Origin: Caballeronia temeraria
Lineage (GTDB): Bacteria > Pseudomonadota > Gammaproteobacteria > Burkholderiales > Burkholderiaceae
NCBI RefSeq assembly: GCF_001544795.2
Contig: NZ_FCOI02000016.1
Span: 1 to 64,000, forward strand
Direction: 5' to 3'
Length of the DNA: 64,000 nucleotides
Shown: positions 16,512-24,831 of the stretch, piece after piece
Numbering within the stretch: position 1 is the stretch's first letter
Layout of the letters: each line of letters starts with the position of its first letter
Position numbers and translations under genes: made by a program
Notes under the pieces: generated by a model
Database searches by the model: none
What the model saw: the letters and a program-made list of their open reading frames with translations, nothing else
What the model was told of the DNA's origin: nothing

Positions 16512-18404
16512 TTACAGGCCCATGCCCTGATCCACGCCGGAGTTCGCGCCGCCGCGTACATCGAACTCGACTTTCCAGCGCTCCGACGCGCCGCGCGGAA
16601 TCGCTTCGAGTTCGAGCGTGCCCGCTTCGGTCACGCGCGCATGCAGCTTGACCGGCACGACATCGCCCGGCGTGCGGCCTTCGGGCGGCAGCGATGCCTC
16701 GATCTCTTCGAGTTCTTGCAACTCGTCCGGCTGCCAGTAATCGAGCAGCGTGCCGACCTGATCCTGACGGCGCACCGACGAGCCGAAGAAGCGGAAATGC
16801 ACCGGCTCGCCGACGACGAGCCCGAATTCCTGCGCGGGGAGTTCGGCGTCGGTGCCTTCTTCCATGCCGAAGGGCGCGACGCACAGCGCCTGCACGGGCG
16901 GCTCCAGTCCGGGGACGGCCGGCATCGCCGATTCCACCGCGACGTAGTACGCGCGCGCCGTGCCGCCACGAATGCGCACGCCCTTGCCGCGCCGCACGTA
17001 GCCGTAATAGGCCGCGCCGCGCGCCACCGCGAGATCGAGGTCCGCGCCTTCGAGCAGACGCGCGGCGGGCGCGTTCTCGGAGGCGAGCCAGGCATTGAGC
17101 GTCGACATCACGCGTTCGACGAGCAGCGGCGACTTGAACACGCCGCCGTTGAAGAGGACGACGGTCGGATGCAGCAGCGTCGCGCCTTGCGGCGCCTGAT
17201 GCTGCAAGCCTTCGACTTCCGCGAGCGCATTGACCTGACGGCCGAGGAACGCGGCGAGATGGCGCGTGACGGCGGCATCCTGCGCGTAGGGCAGACCGAG
17301 CTGCGTGAGACCGACGCGCGCGCGCGAAACGGGCCGCGCGGAGGCATCGACTTGCGGGAAAAAGCCTTCGAGCAGGATTTGCGTGAGTTCGGCGCGCGTG
17401 AGTTCGGTGCGCAGCGACCCGCCGATCAGCTTCGAGCCACGGCTCGGCACGACGAGCGGCACGGCATCGACGGACGGATCGGAGAGCAGCGTCTCCTTCG
17501 CCGACCGGCATGCGTAGGTGAGCGCGCGCAACTGCCACGGATCGGGCTGCGTGCCGCCCGCTGCGAGCTTGCGCGCGACGGTATGCGCGAGCGCGAGGTC
17601 CATGTTGTCGCCGCCGAGCAGGATGTGCTCGCCGACCGCGACGCGATGCAGCTCAAGATTGCCTTCGCGTTCGACGACCGCGATCAGCGAGAGGTCGGTG
17701 GTGCCGCCGCCGACATCGACGACGAGGATCACATCGCCGACTTGGACCTGCTTGCGCCAGCCGCCCGACGACTTCTGAATCCAGCTATAGAGCGCGGCTT
17801 GCGGCTCTTCGAGCAGCGTCATGCGCGTGTAGCCGGCGGCCGCGGCGGCTTCGGCGGTGAGTTCGCGCGCGGCGGGATCGAAGGACGCGGGAATCGTCAC
17901 GGTGACGTCCTGCTGATCGAACGGCGCATCCGGATGCGCGTGGTTCCAAGCTTCGCGCAAGTGCGTCAGATAGCGGACCGAGGTTTCCATCGGCGACACG
18001 CGCGCGACTTCCTCGGGCGCATCGGACGGCAGAATCGCCGCGCGGCGATCGACGCCCGGATGGCACAGCCAGCTCTTTGCGCTGGAGACGAGGCGGATCG
18101 GTGTGCCTGCGCCACGGCTGCGCGCGAGTTCGCCGACGATAAACGTGCGCTCCTGCGTCCACGGCAACGTCAGATCGCCGGGCGCGAGCTCGTTTTCGTG
18201 CGGCAGATAGAGGAACGAGGGCAGCAGGTCGCGCTCTTCGGCGGCGCCGGGCGCGGTCAGTTGCGAGATGGGCAGCACGCCTTGCGCGGTCTTTTCGCCG
18301 TCGCTCGCGCTCATGTCGACGTAGGAAAGCGCGCAATGCGTCGTGCCGAGATCGACGCCGATCGAATAGCGCGCCTGATTATCGTTCGATTGGAAGTCGC
18401 TCAC
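16512..18404 (-). CDS. divergent Hsp70-family protein
   Basis: A 630-residue DnaK-like ATPase: IGVDLGTTHCALSYVD at residues 15-30, VVDVGGGTTDLSLIAV (phosphate 2), VVLFNGGVFKSPLLVERV and a C-terminal beta domain (about 510-625) ending GVDQGMGL. The canonical EEVD-like tail and helical lid are absent. It shares architecture with the neighbouring 933-residue Hsp70 but lacks the DUF3731 extension. The start overlaps the DUF2760 stop by 4 bp (18401-18404), and the stop abuts the next start. No DnaJ or GrpE gene is nearby, so the pair may be self-contained. Confidence 0.87.
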   Translation of the reverse strand: MSDFQSNDNQARYSIGVDLGTTHCALSYVDMSASDGEKTAQGVLPISQLTAPGAAEERDLLPSFLYLPHENELAPGDLTLPWTQERTFIVGELARSRGAGTPIRLVSSAKSWLCHPGVDRRAAILPSDAPEEVARVSPMETSVRYLTHLREAWNHAHPDAPFDQQDVTVTIPASFDPAARELTAEAAAAAGYTRMTLLEEPQAALYSWIQKSSGGWRKQVQVGDVILVVDVGGGTTDLSLIAVVEREGNLELHRVAVGEHILLGGDNMDLALAHTVARKLAAGGTQPDPWQLRALTYACRSAKETLLSDPSVDAVPLVVPSRGSKLIGGSLRTELTRAELTQILLEGFFPQVDASARPVSRARVGLTQLGLPYAQDAAVTRHLAAFLGRQVNALAEVEGLQHQAPQGATLLHPTVVLFNGGVFKSPLLVERVMSTLNAWLASENAPAARLLEGADLDLAVARGAAYYGYVRRGKGVRIRGGTARAYYVAVESAMPAVPGLEPPVQALCVAPFGMEEGTDAELPAQEFGLVVGEPVHFRFFGSSVRRQDQVGTLLDYWQPDELQELEEIEASLPPEGRTPGDVVPVKLHARVTEAGTLELEAIPRGASERWKVEFDVRGGANSGVDQGMGL

Positions 18405-18997
18405 AGTTCCACCTCCGCCGGCGCGACGATGCTTGCATCATGGGACGGCGCGAGCTTCGGCAGGCGCGTGTCCTCGACCTTCCAGCCGCGATGGCTGATG
18501 CTGCCGTTGAACGGCGCTTTGCCGACGACATTGCCCGTCAGACGGACCGCAGCCGCATCGAAACCTTCCTGCAGCGTGATGCGGCTGCCTTCGGCTTCCG
18601 TGCGCACCGGCTTGATCGTGAAATGCTCGCGCAGCACCGCGCGGCAGCCGTCGTGCACGAGACGCGCGGCCGCGCCGATATCGGCGTCGCTGTAATTGAC
18701 GATGTCTTCCTCGACGAAATCGATGAAACGCGCATCGCGCTGCAAAAGGCCGAGCAGTTGCAGCGCGGCGACCGGGCTTGCTTCCTTCAGCGCGGACGGC
18801 GCGGGCTGAACCGGCGCGGCGGCGGGCTTCGGCGTTTCGGCTTTGAAATCGGGCGCCTGGGGCGCTGCTTCAGGCGCATTCGGCGCTTCGCGCAGGCGCT
18901 GGACGCGGCCCGCGAACGTCGCGTTGCCGAGAATGCCGAAGAAGGCGCCGAAGGCAATGCCTATCCTGCCGAAAAAGCCTGGATTCATGTCGGTCAT
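18401..18997 (-). CDS. DUF2760 domain protein, first gene of the Hsp70 operon
   Basis: A 198-residue protein from ATG 18997 (ribosome site AGGAG). It has a short hydrophobic N-terminus (FFGRIGIAFGAFFGILGNAT) that may touch the membrane, a Pro/Ala-rich linker (about residues 36-72) and a conserved C-terminal DUF2760 domain (ALQLLGLLQRDARFIDFVEE, NYSDADIGAAARLVHDGCRA, HRGWKVEDTRLPKL). The function of DUF2760 is not known; its fixed linkage with two Hsp70s, here with 4-bp overlap, suggests it is their cofactor or client adaptor. Confidence 0.85.
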   Translation of the reverse strand: MTDMNPGFFGRIGIAFGAFFGILGNATFAGRVQRLREAPNAPEAAPQAPDFKAETPKPAAAPVQPAPSALKEASPVAALQLLGLLQRDARFIDFVEEDIVNYSDADIGAAARLVHDGCRAVLREHFTIKPVRTEAEGSRITLQEGFDAAAVRLTGNVVGKAPFNGSISHRGWKVEDTRLPKLAPSHDASIVAPAEVEL

Positions 18998-19298
18998 GTG
19001 ATGCTCCTGTTGGCCGCGCGAGGACGACCCTATCCTCGGGCGGCGCGGGTGGCCGGTGTTCGGTGCCGTTTCGGTGGCGGGGGTGATGCCGGGAATCGTC
19101 TGTTCATGCGGTTTTCGGGCGCGCCGAACGGCATGGAACGTCAGAAAAACGCTAACGGCCTTTATACCGTATCCCGATATTTTCCATGATGTCGCGCCCC
19201 GGCCGGAAAAACGCTCCAGATAGGCGCGCGGCGGCGGCGGGCCTCATTCTCGCGATTTGCGCCGTCAAGTCAAGGCGCGGCGGGCCTTTCGGCGGAAA
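18998..19298. other. 301-bp gap holding the upstream region of the Hsp70 operon
   Basis: No convincing gene. The minus-strand promoter of the DUF2760-Hsp70 operon must lie here. TATAAA occurs on the minus strand near 19160 without a matching -35, and I see no sigma32 (CTTGAA...CCCCAT) element. Confidence 0.5.
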
Positions 19299-19784
19299 TC
19301 AAGCCTTGTAGCCGATCTTGCGCAGCAGGTCCTTGCGCCATTTCACGTCTTCGTCAGTCTCGACGCCGAGCGGCGGCAGCCCGTCCACCACGCCGACGAT
19401 CCCGCGCCCCTGATCCGTCTGCGCGACGAGCACCTGCGTCGGATTGGCGGTCGCGCAGAAGATGCGGCAGACCTCCGGCACGGCCTTGATGGTATTGAGC
19501 ACGTTCACGGGAAAAAAACCGTCGCCGAGCACGATGATGAAGCTATGCCCCGCGCCGATGTTCTGCGCGTTGTGCGCGGCCATGTCGATGCAATGCGCGT
19601 CCGTGCCCGACGTGCGCACGAGCCGCTTGCCCGACGCCTCGCAGAACGCGAGCCCGAAGCGGATGCCGGGCACCGCGCCGACGAGCGCCTCGTGCAGATC
19701 CTCGACCGTCTTGATGAAATGCGACTGGCCGAGGATGAAGTTCGTGTCCTCGGGCTTGTCGATGGCGATGGCGAGCAGTTCCAT
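19299..19784 (-). CDS. adenosine-specific kinase (DUF355 family)
   Basis: A 161-residue protein from ATG 19784 (CGGAGA upstream). The sequence MELLAIAIDKPEDTNFILGQ, the long conserved core LVRTSGTDAHCIDMAAHNA, AGHSFIIVLGDGFFPVNVLN and CRIFCATANPTQVLVAQT, and the C-terminal GVETDEDVKWRKDLLRKIGY match the small adenosine-specific kinase family, first described in archaea. The role in proteobacteria is not established. It is divergent from the TPR gene and monocistronic. Confidence 0.85.
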   Translation of the reverse strand: MELLAIAIDKPEDTNFILGQSHFIKTVEDLHEALVGAVPGIRFGLAFCEASGKRLVRTSGTDAHCIDMAAHNAQNIGAGHSFIIVLGDGFFPVNVLNTIKAVPEVCRIFCATANPTQVLVAQTDQGRGIVGVVDGLPPLGVETDEDVKWRKDLLRKIGYKA

Positions 19785-19929
19785 GGCGAATCTCCGGTGC
19801 GCGGGTTGCACGATCAATGGTAGACGGGTTTTGGCGATGTCATCGCCGGGGTCGGACGAATCCGATTTCAGATAACGGATTGCGCCAGCCGGCGGCCAGC
19901 GGCGAATTGCCGTTTGGGTGCTTGTTAAG

Positions 19930-21654
19930 ATGGGCATCCAATGCCAGCAGCGAATCCCTGTGACCACGTCCTCCTCGACATTGCCTCCATCGCGACCGGG
20001 TGACCGTTCATCCGAAGCCGAAATGCGGCTTCGTGCCGCCATCGACGAAAATCCGTCCAGCGCGAGTCTGTACAACCAGCTCGGCGACTTATTGAGCGGT
20101 CAGGCGCGCCATTCCGAAGCGGAACGTGCCTTCCTTCAGGCCGTGTCCATCGACCCGGCATTCGTGGCGGCGCACAACAATCTCGGGAATCTGTTCGTCA
20201 CGATCGGGCGTTTCGATGAAGCCGAAGCGGCTTATCGCAAGGCGCTCGCGTTACGACCCGACTTCGCCGAGGCCCACGGCAATCTGGGTGGCCTGATGCA
20301 CACGCTGAAGCGCGTCGATGAGGCCGAACGGGCCTATCGCCAGGCGCTTTCTCTTCGCGCCGATCTGCCCGGGACGTTGCACAATCTGGCCTCGCTGCTG
20401 CACGACGATCGCCGCTTTGCCGAAGCCGAGATCGCGTACAGGCAGTTGCTGCGCATCCAGCCAGACAGTGTGCCGGCGCAGTTGGGACTGGCCAACGTCC
20501 TGAATGCGCTTGATCGCTATTCCGAGGGAACCGGCGTCTGCCGAGCATTGATGGCGTCGTATCCGATGGACGCCGACGTGCATTACACGCTTGCTACGCT
20601 TCTCGAGAACGAAGAGCGCTTCGTCGAAGCCGAAGATGCCTATCGCAGGACGCTCGCGATCCGGCCGGATCATCACTACGCGCGTTTCAATCTTGCGCTG
20701 GTCCTGCTGCGCATGGGCCGGTTCGAAGAGGGCTGGCGTCTCTATGAGTCGCGTAATCAACCCGGACTACCGAACGCCGCACGGTTGCCGCTGGACGATC
20801 GATGCAAGGCGTGGCGCGGCGAGCCGTTGGAAGGGAAATCCATCCTCGTGTGCGGAGAGCAAGGCCACGGGGACATGATTCAGTTCGGCCGATACTTTTC
20901 GCTGCTCAAGAAACGAGGTGCCGCGCATGTCGCGTTCGCGTGCCGTCCGCTGCTGCACGACCTGTTTCGAAGCGCCGGCGATATCGACGCGCTCCTCGAT
21001 CCACGCAATCCGCCGGCACGACAGTACGATTTCGCGACATTCCTGCTGGATGTCCCGCTTCATGCCGGATACGAGCCGATTCCCGGCGCCGGCTGGCTGC
21101 GCGCGGACCCCGAACGTGTGAACGCATGGCGGATGCGTCTCGCGCCGCTCGGCGGGTTCAGGGTCGGGATCGTGTGGAAGGGAAATCCCGGCCATCCGAA
21201 TGACCGTTACCGCTCGTTGCCCGCCATCGACACGCTTGCTTCGTTGTGGGACATACCGGGCGTCAGTTTCGTGAGCTTGCAGAAGGGACCCGGCGAGCAC
21301 GAGGCGTCATCCGTGCAAGCGCGTCTTCCCATTTACGACACGGCTCCGCATGTGCGCGATTTCGCCGATACGGCCGCGATCGTCGCGAATCTCGATCTGG
21401 TCATTGCGGTCGACACAGCCGTCGCGCATCTCGCGGGCGCATTGGGCAAGCCGTGCTGGGTGCTCGTGAGCACGCCGAGAGCCGATTGGCGCTGGGGACT
21501 GGAGGCACAGCGGACCTCATGGTATCCGCGAACGGCGAGCCTTTTTCGTCAGGCCGTGCCGGGCGACTGGAGCGGCGCGGTGCAGCAGCTTGGCGCGGCG
21601 CTTTCGCGTGCTATTTCCGATCAGACCGCGTTGCCGAACGCCTCTACGCCCTGA
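19930..21654 (+). CDS. TPR protein with glycosyltransferase-like C-terminal domain
   Basis: About 574 residues. Roughly six tetratricopeptide repeats occupy residues 30-260 (SLYNQLGDLLSGQARHSEAE, AHNNLGNLFVTIGRFDEAEA, AHGNLGGLMHTLKRVDEAER and further units). A Rossmann-like domain of about 300 residues follows (ILVCGEQGHGDMIQFGRYF, RVGIVWKGNPGHPNDRYRSL, DLVIAVDTAVAHLAGALGKP), resembling family 9/41 glycosyltransferases and common in Burkholderiales. No signal peptide. It may glycosylate a surface structure, but no acceptor gene adjoins. The start is uncertain (GTG 19918, ATG 19930 or GTG 19960; no good ribosome site). The end overlaps convergent nasS by 11 bp. Confidence 0.8.
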   Translation: MGIQCQQRIPVTTSSSTLPPSRPGDRSSEAEMRLRAAIDENPSSASLYNQLGDLLSGQARHSEAERAFLQAVSIDPAFVAAHNNLGNLFVTIGRFDEAEAAYRKALALRPDFAEAHGNLGGLMHTLKRVDEAERAYRQALSLRADLPGTLHNLASLLHDDRRFAEAEIAYRQLLRIQPDSVPAQLGLANVLNALDRYSEGTGVCRALMASYPMDADVHYTLATLLENEERFVEAEDAYRRTLAIRPDHHYARFNLALVLLRMGRFEEGWRLYESRNQPGLPNAARLPLDDRCKAWRGEPLEGKSILVCGEQGHGDMIQFGRYFSLLKKRGAAHVAFACRPLLHDLFRSAGDIDALLDPRNPPARQYDFATFLLDVPLHAGYEPIPGAGWLRADPERVNAWRMRLAPLGGFRVGIVWKGNPGHPNDRYRSLPAIDTLASLWDIPGVSFVSLQKGPGEHEASSVQARLPIYDTAPHVRDFADTAAIVANLDLVIAVDTAVAHLAGALGKPCWVLVSTPRADWRWGLEAQRTSWYPRTASLFRQAVPGDWSGAVQQLGAALSRAISDQTALPNASTP

Positions 21655-22771
21655 CGCTGAACCCCGCGAGATAGCCCGCCGCATCGCTGCCGTCCCACAC
21701 GCGGCCATCGCAGAACGTCGCCGCGTGCCGCTCGGCGGGGACCGCGATGCCCGCCGCCTGCGCCGCATCGCGATACAGCGCGGTCTGATTGACGCTCGCG
21801 GCGATGGCTTCATCGTCGATATCGGCGTCGAGCATGCCCCAGCGCCGGTACTGCGTGATAAACCACAGCCCGTCCGATACGCGCGGATAGTTGACCGCGC
21901 CGCCATCGAAGAAACGCACGGGCAGCGCGCGCGCATCGCCGCCGGACGCGACGAGGCGCGGCTCGATCAACTCGCGCGGCACGCCGAGCAACGCGGACGA
22001 CGACAGCGCCTCTGCGATCTCCCCGCGATGCGCGCTCGCATCGAGCCAGGCGCAGGCATCGAGCATCGTGCGCACGAGCGCGCGCGCCGTGTTGGGATAG
22101 AGCGCGGCGAAATCGCGCCGGCACGCGAGCACCTTCTCGGGATGATCCGGCCAGATCTCGCTCGTGTACGTGACCGTTTTGCCCGCGTTGCGCGCTTCGG
22201 CCACGGCGTGCCACGGCTCGCCCGCGCAGAAACCGTCGAGCGCGCCTTCGACGAGCGCATCGGCCATGCGCGGCGGCGGAATCACGATGCTTTGCACGTC
22301 GCGCAACGGATGCACGCCCTGCGCCGCGAGCCAGTAATACAGCCACATCGCGTGCGTGCCGGTCGGAAAGGTCTGCGCGATGACAGGCGGCCGCCCGAGC
22401 GAATGCAGCGCTTCCTTCACGCTCGCGCCGTGTTCAATCGCATCGGCAAGCGGGCGAGACAGTGTGATCGCCTGACCGTTGCGATTGAGGACCATCAGCA
22501 CGGCCATGTCCGACTGCGGCCCGCCGATGCCCAGTTGCACGCCATACACGAGCCCGTAGAGCGCATGCGCGGCGTCGATTTCGCCGGACAGCAACGTGTC
22601 GCGCACGGCGGCCCACGATGGCTGACGGCATAGCTCGATCGTGATGCCGTGACGCGCGCCGAGATCGCGCAATGCGGCGACGGCGAGCGGCGCGGCATCC
22701 GAAAGGGCGACGAAGCCGAGCCGCAGATGCGTGCGTTCGGGCGCGGGAAAAGTCAGTTCTGGCGAATTCAT
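21644..22771 (-). CDS. nasS: NasS nitrate sensor (NrtA/CmpA-type binding protein, cytosolic)
   Basis: A 375-residue protein of the nitrate/bicarbonate ABC-binding family (LRLGFVALSDAAPLAVAALR, GEIDAAHALYGLVYGVQLG, IVIPPPRMADALVEGALDGF, CAGEPWHAVAE, TYTSEIWPDHPEKVLACRRD). It has no signal peptide or lipobox and no adjacent permease or ATPase genes, which separates NasS sensors from true transporters. NasS holds the antiterminator NasT inactive until nitrate or nitrite binds. It lies 14 bp after nasT, and its target leader is at 24700-24819. Confidence 0.9.
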   Translation of the reverse strand: MNSPELTFPAPERTHLRLGFVALSDAAPLAVAALRDLGARHGITIELCRQPSWAAVRDTLLSGEIDAAHALYGLVYGVQLGIGGPQSDMAVLMVLNRNGQAITLSRPLADAIEHGASVKEALHSLGRPPVIAQTFPTGTHAMWLYYWLAAQGVHPLRDVQSIVIPPPRMADALVEGALDGFCAGEPWHAVAEARNAGKTVTYTSEIWPDHPEKVLACRRDFAALYPNTARALVRTMLDACAWLDASAHRGEIAEALSSSALLGVPRELIEPRLVASGGDARALPVRFFDGGAVNYPRVSDGLWFITQYRRWGMLDADIDDEAIAASVNQTALYRDAAQAAGIAVPAERHAATFCDGRVWDGSDAAGYLAGFSVRA

Positions 22772-22785
22772 GAGGTGTGGTGACG

Positions 22786-23379
22786 CTAAAGAAGATCGGC
22801 CATCGAAAGAAGCTGGCGTGCGATTTCCGCGACCTTCACGCCCTGATCCATCGCGCGCTTGCGAAGCGCCGCATAGGCTTCGTTTTCGGACATGCCGCGC
22901 TTGTCCATCAAAAGACGTTTGGCGCGGTCGAGGACCTTGCGCTGTTCCAACTCGTCCTCGACTTTCGCGAGACGCTGACGCAATTGCGCTTCGTGCGCGA
23001 AACGCGCGAGCGCCACTTCGATGATCGGCGCGAGCCGCGCGGGCGCGAGTCCTTCGACGGAATATGCCGTGACGCCCGCGCCGACCGCCGCGCGGATGAA
23101 CTGCTGGTCCGCGTCGTTGCTGAACATCAGCACGGGGCGCGGCGCGGCCTTGTTCATCACGGCGAGTTGTTCGAGCGTATCGCGCGAGGGCGATTCGGTA
23201 TCGATGATGACGACATCGGGCTTCTGACTCTCGACGGCCTTGTGCAGCGCCGACGGCGCAGCCACCTCGGCGAGCATGTCATAGCCCATGCGCGCGAGTT
23301 GCTCGCGCAAATCGCCGATGGGTTTGTCGGTGTCGGTGACGAGAAGGACGCGAAGCATGCGGGAAGCGGAAGCGGTCAT
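22786..23379 (-). CDS. nasT: NasT ANTAR-domain antiterminator
   Basis: A 197-residue protein with an N-terminal receiver-like domain (LRVLLVTDTDKPIGDLREQL, PDVVIIDTESPSRDTLEQLA) and a C-terminal ANTAR RNA-binding domain (about residues 130-190: LAKVEDELEQRKVLDRAKRL, LMDKRGMSENEAYAALRKRA, VKVAEIARQLL). The receiver has D-T-D rather than paired acids at the pocket, in keeping with control by NasS binding instead of phosphorylation. It binds two-hairpin leader RNAs and prevents termination; such a leader precedes the nitrate transporter gene. Confidence 0.93.
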   Translation of the reverse strand: MTASASRMLRVLLVTDTDKPIGDLREQLARMGYDMLAEVAAPSALHKAVESQKPDVVIIDTESPSRDTLEQLAVMNKAAPRPVLMFSNDADQQFIRAAVGAGVTAYSVEGLAPARLAPIIEVALARFAHEAQLRQRLAKVEDELEQRKVLDRAKRLLMDKRGMSENEAYAALRKRAMDQGVKVAEIARQLLSMADLL

Positions 23380-23430
23380 GCGGGGAACGCTTGTGACTCT
23401 AGCGCGCCGTCCGCCATTTGAGAACCCGCT

Positions 23431-24198
23431 TCACGCTGCATGCGCGAGCCCTTCGCTGTGCGCGGCGCGTGCGGCGAATTCGGCCGCTTCGCCAATCGCA
23501 CCGCCGATCAGAATCACAGCAGGACTGCCGAGACCGGCGGAGATCGCATCGGTGGCGAGCCGCTCGAGCGTCGTGACGAGCCGCTTTTCCTGCGACGATC
23601 CCGCGTGCTGCACGACGGCCGCCGGCGTGCTCGCGGGCAACGCTTCGAGCAGCGATGACGTCAGGCTCGCGATGCGGCTCATGCCCATATAAATCGCGAG
23701 CGTGGTGCCGGTCGCGGCGAGCGCGGCCCAGTCCGGCTGGCTGTGATCCTGCATGTGCGCGGTGACGAAGGTCACGCCCTGGCAATGATCTCGATGCGTG
23801 AGCGAGATGCCGAGTCCCGCCGCCGCCGCGAATCCCGACGACACGCCGTTGACGATATCGACGGAAATCTGTGCTTCGCGCAATGCGGCGATCTCTTCGC
23901 CCGCGCGGCCGAAGAGCAGCGCATCGCCGCCTTTCACGCGCAGCACGTGCAGTCCCTTCTTCGCGTAACGCTGCATGAGGCGCTGAATGAACGCTTGCGG
24001 CGTCGACTTGCAGCCGCCGCGCTTGCCGACGCGAATCACGCGCGCACGCGGCGCGAGCGTGACGATATCGGCGTTGGCGAGATCGTCGACGAGAAGGATG
24101 TCGGCGGCGGCGAGCGCCTTCGCGGCGCGCAAGGTCAACAAGTCCAGATCGCCGGGTCCCGCGCTCAACAGAGTGACTTTGCCTTTGACGGTGCTCAT
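23431..24198 (-). CDS. cobA: uroporphyrinogen-III C-methyltransferase (siroheme pathway)
   Basis: A 255-residue SAM-dependent methyltransferase of the SUMT family. Conserved blocks are KVTLLSAGPGDLDLLTLRAA (GxGPGD), VGKRGGCKSTPQ, VLRVKGGDALLFGRAGEE and GVSSGFAAAAGLGISLTHRD. It methylates uroporphyrinogen III at C2 and C7 to precorrin-2. Without a CysG dehydrogenase/ferrochelatase domain it needs partners elsewhere to finish siroheme. Location divergent from nirB and upstream of nasT-nasS indicates supply of siroheme to nitrite reductase. Ribosome site AGGAAG. Confidence 0.93.
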   Translation of the reverse strand: MSTVKGKVTLLSAGPGDLDLLTLRAAKALAAADILLVDDLANADIVTLAPRARVIRVGKRGGCKSTPQAFIQRLMQRYAKKGLHVLRVKGGDALLFGRAGEEIAALREAQISVDIVNGVSSGFAAAAGLGISLTHRDHCQGVTFVTAHMQDHSQPDWAALAATGTTLAIYMGMSRIASLTSSLLEALPASTPAAVVQHAGSSQEKRLVTTLERLATDAISAGLGSPAVILIGGAIGEAAEFAARAAHSEGLAHAA

Positions 24199-24533
24199 CG
24201 TTGCTTCCTGAGTCTGCTTGCTTCGTATGTGAGGCGCATCGGCGCGGCAAACGCTGAAAGCGTCCGCTCGTGTCGCTGCACGATGGGGACGCCTTTGTCC
24301 TTGCTCTTCTGAATGTGGGTGCCGCGAACGCCGTTGTCCGCAGCGCTTTCAGCAATGCAATAAGCGGGCCACTGGATAAACAGGGGTTTGGCTGCATCGG
24401 CTGCACTCTCGTTGTGCGGGAACGGCGCGCGCGGCACCGTCACGGCGCAAACTCGCTTGCTTCGAGTGAACGCTTCGGCTAACCGGATAGTACAAAAAGC
24501 ACGTCGATACGAAACGTCGATGCGCGCACGTTC
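24199..24533. other. outer part of the divergent cobA/nitrate-operon intergenic region
   Basis: No supported gene. This stretch lies between cobA and the NtrC-like dyads and should contain the cobA-nasT-nasS promoter on the minus strand. I see no clear -10/-35 pair. Base composition is lower in G+C than the flanking genes. Confidence 0.5.
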
Positions 24534-24569
24534 GCACGGCATCAGTGCTGCGTCGCACCATCGCTGTGC
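24534..24569 (+). promoter_or_regulatory. two NtrC-like enhancer dyads
   Basis: GCAC-N7-GTGC occurs twice, at 24534-24548 and 24555-24569, with centres 21 bp apart (two helical turns). A weaker copy with one mismatch is at 24602-24616. This is the NtrC half-site arrangement. The pair lies about 135-155 bp upstream of the start predicted from the -24/-12 element, the usual enhancer distance. Confidence 0.7.
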
Positions 24570-24669
24570 CCGTCTGCATCGAAACGCGTCGCGAAGCGCG
24601 TGCGCGCAAGCAGTGCACGCTTCGCGCAAAGCCTTGCGCAGCAAGCGTTTCCCGGCGATGCATCGCGCA

Positions 24670-24685
24670 TGGCATAGGCCTTGCC
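24670..24685 (+). promoter_or_regulatory. sigma54 (-24/-12) promoter of the nitrate operon
   Basis: TGGCATAGGCCTTGCC matches TGGCAY-N6-TTGCW with exact spacing, with GG at -24 and GC at -12. The predicted start is about 24695-24697, so the leader RNA begins only a few bases before the first ANTAR hairpin. Activation would need NtrC or a similar enhancer-binding protein at the dyads upstream. Confidence 0.75.
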
Positions 24686-24699
24686 TTATGTCTCGCCAT

Positions 24700-24774
24700 C
24701 GGATCAACGGCGATCCGTCCTGAATACAGCGCCCGGCAAGTGAAGAACATGCGGGGCATCGGACAACGGCGTCC
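24700..24774 (+). ncRNA. two-hairpin ANTAR (NasT-binding) leader RNA
   Basis: Hairpin P1 is CGGATC-AACGGC-GATCCG (24700-24717) and hairpin P2 is GGAC-AACGGC-GTCC (24761-24774). Both have the same hexaloop with A at position 1 and G at position 4, the signature of ANTAR-protein targets, separated by 43 nt. P2 shares bases with the left arm of the following terminator, so a NasT-stabilised P2 would exclude terminator formation. nasT itself is 1.3 kb away. Confidence 0.85.
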
Positions 24775-24819
24775 CCCGCATCGGCTTCCCGGCTGAATGC
24801 GCGGGACGCCTTTCTTTTT
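24768..24819 (+). terminator. regulated attenuator terminator before the nitrate transporter
   Basis: The stem GGCGTCCC (24768-24775) with GGGACGCC (24803-24810) is extended past one mismatch by CGCAT/ATGCG, then followed by TTTCTTTTT (24811-24819). It is placed 12 bp before the ATG at 24832, inside the leader rather than at a gene end. In the absence of NasT it should stop transcription of the whole nitrate operon. Confidence 0.85.
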
Positions 24820-24831
24820 GGCGGAAAGACG

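Noticed and set aside
14259..18695. A 1478-codon open frame antisense to the Hsp70 operon
   Set aside because: Arg/His-rich low-information product with no domain, exactly opposite two clear Hsp70 genes. It is a by-product of GC-rich codon use.
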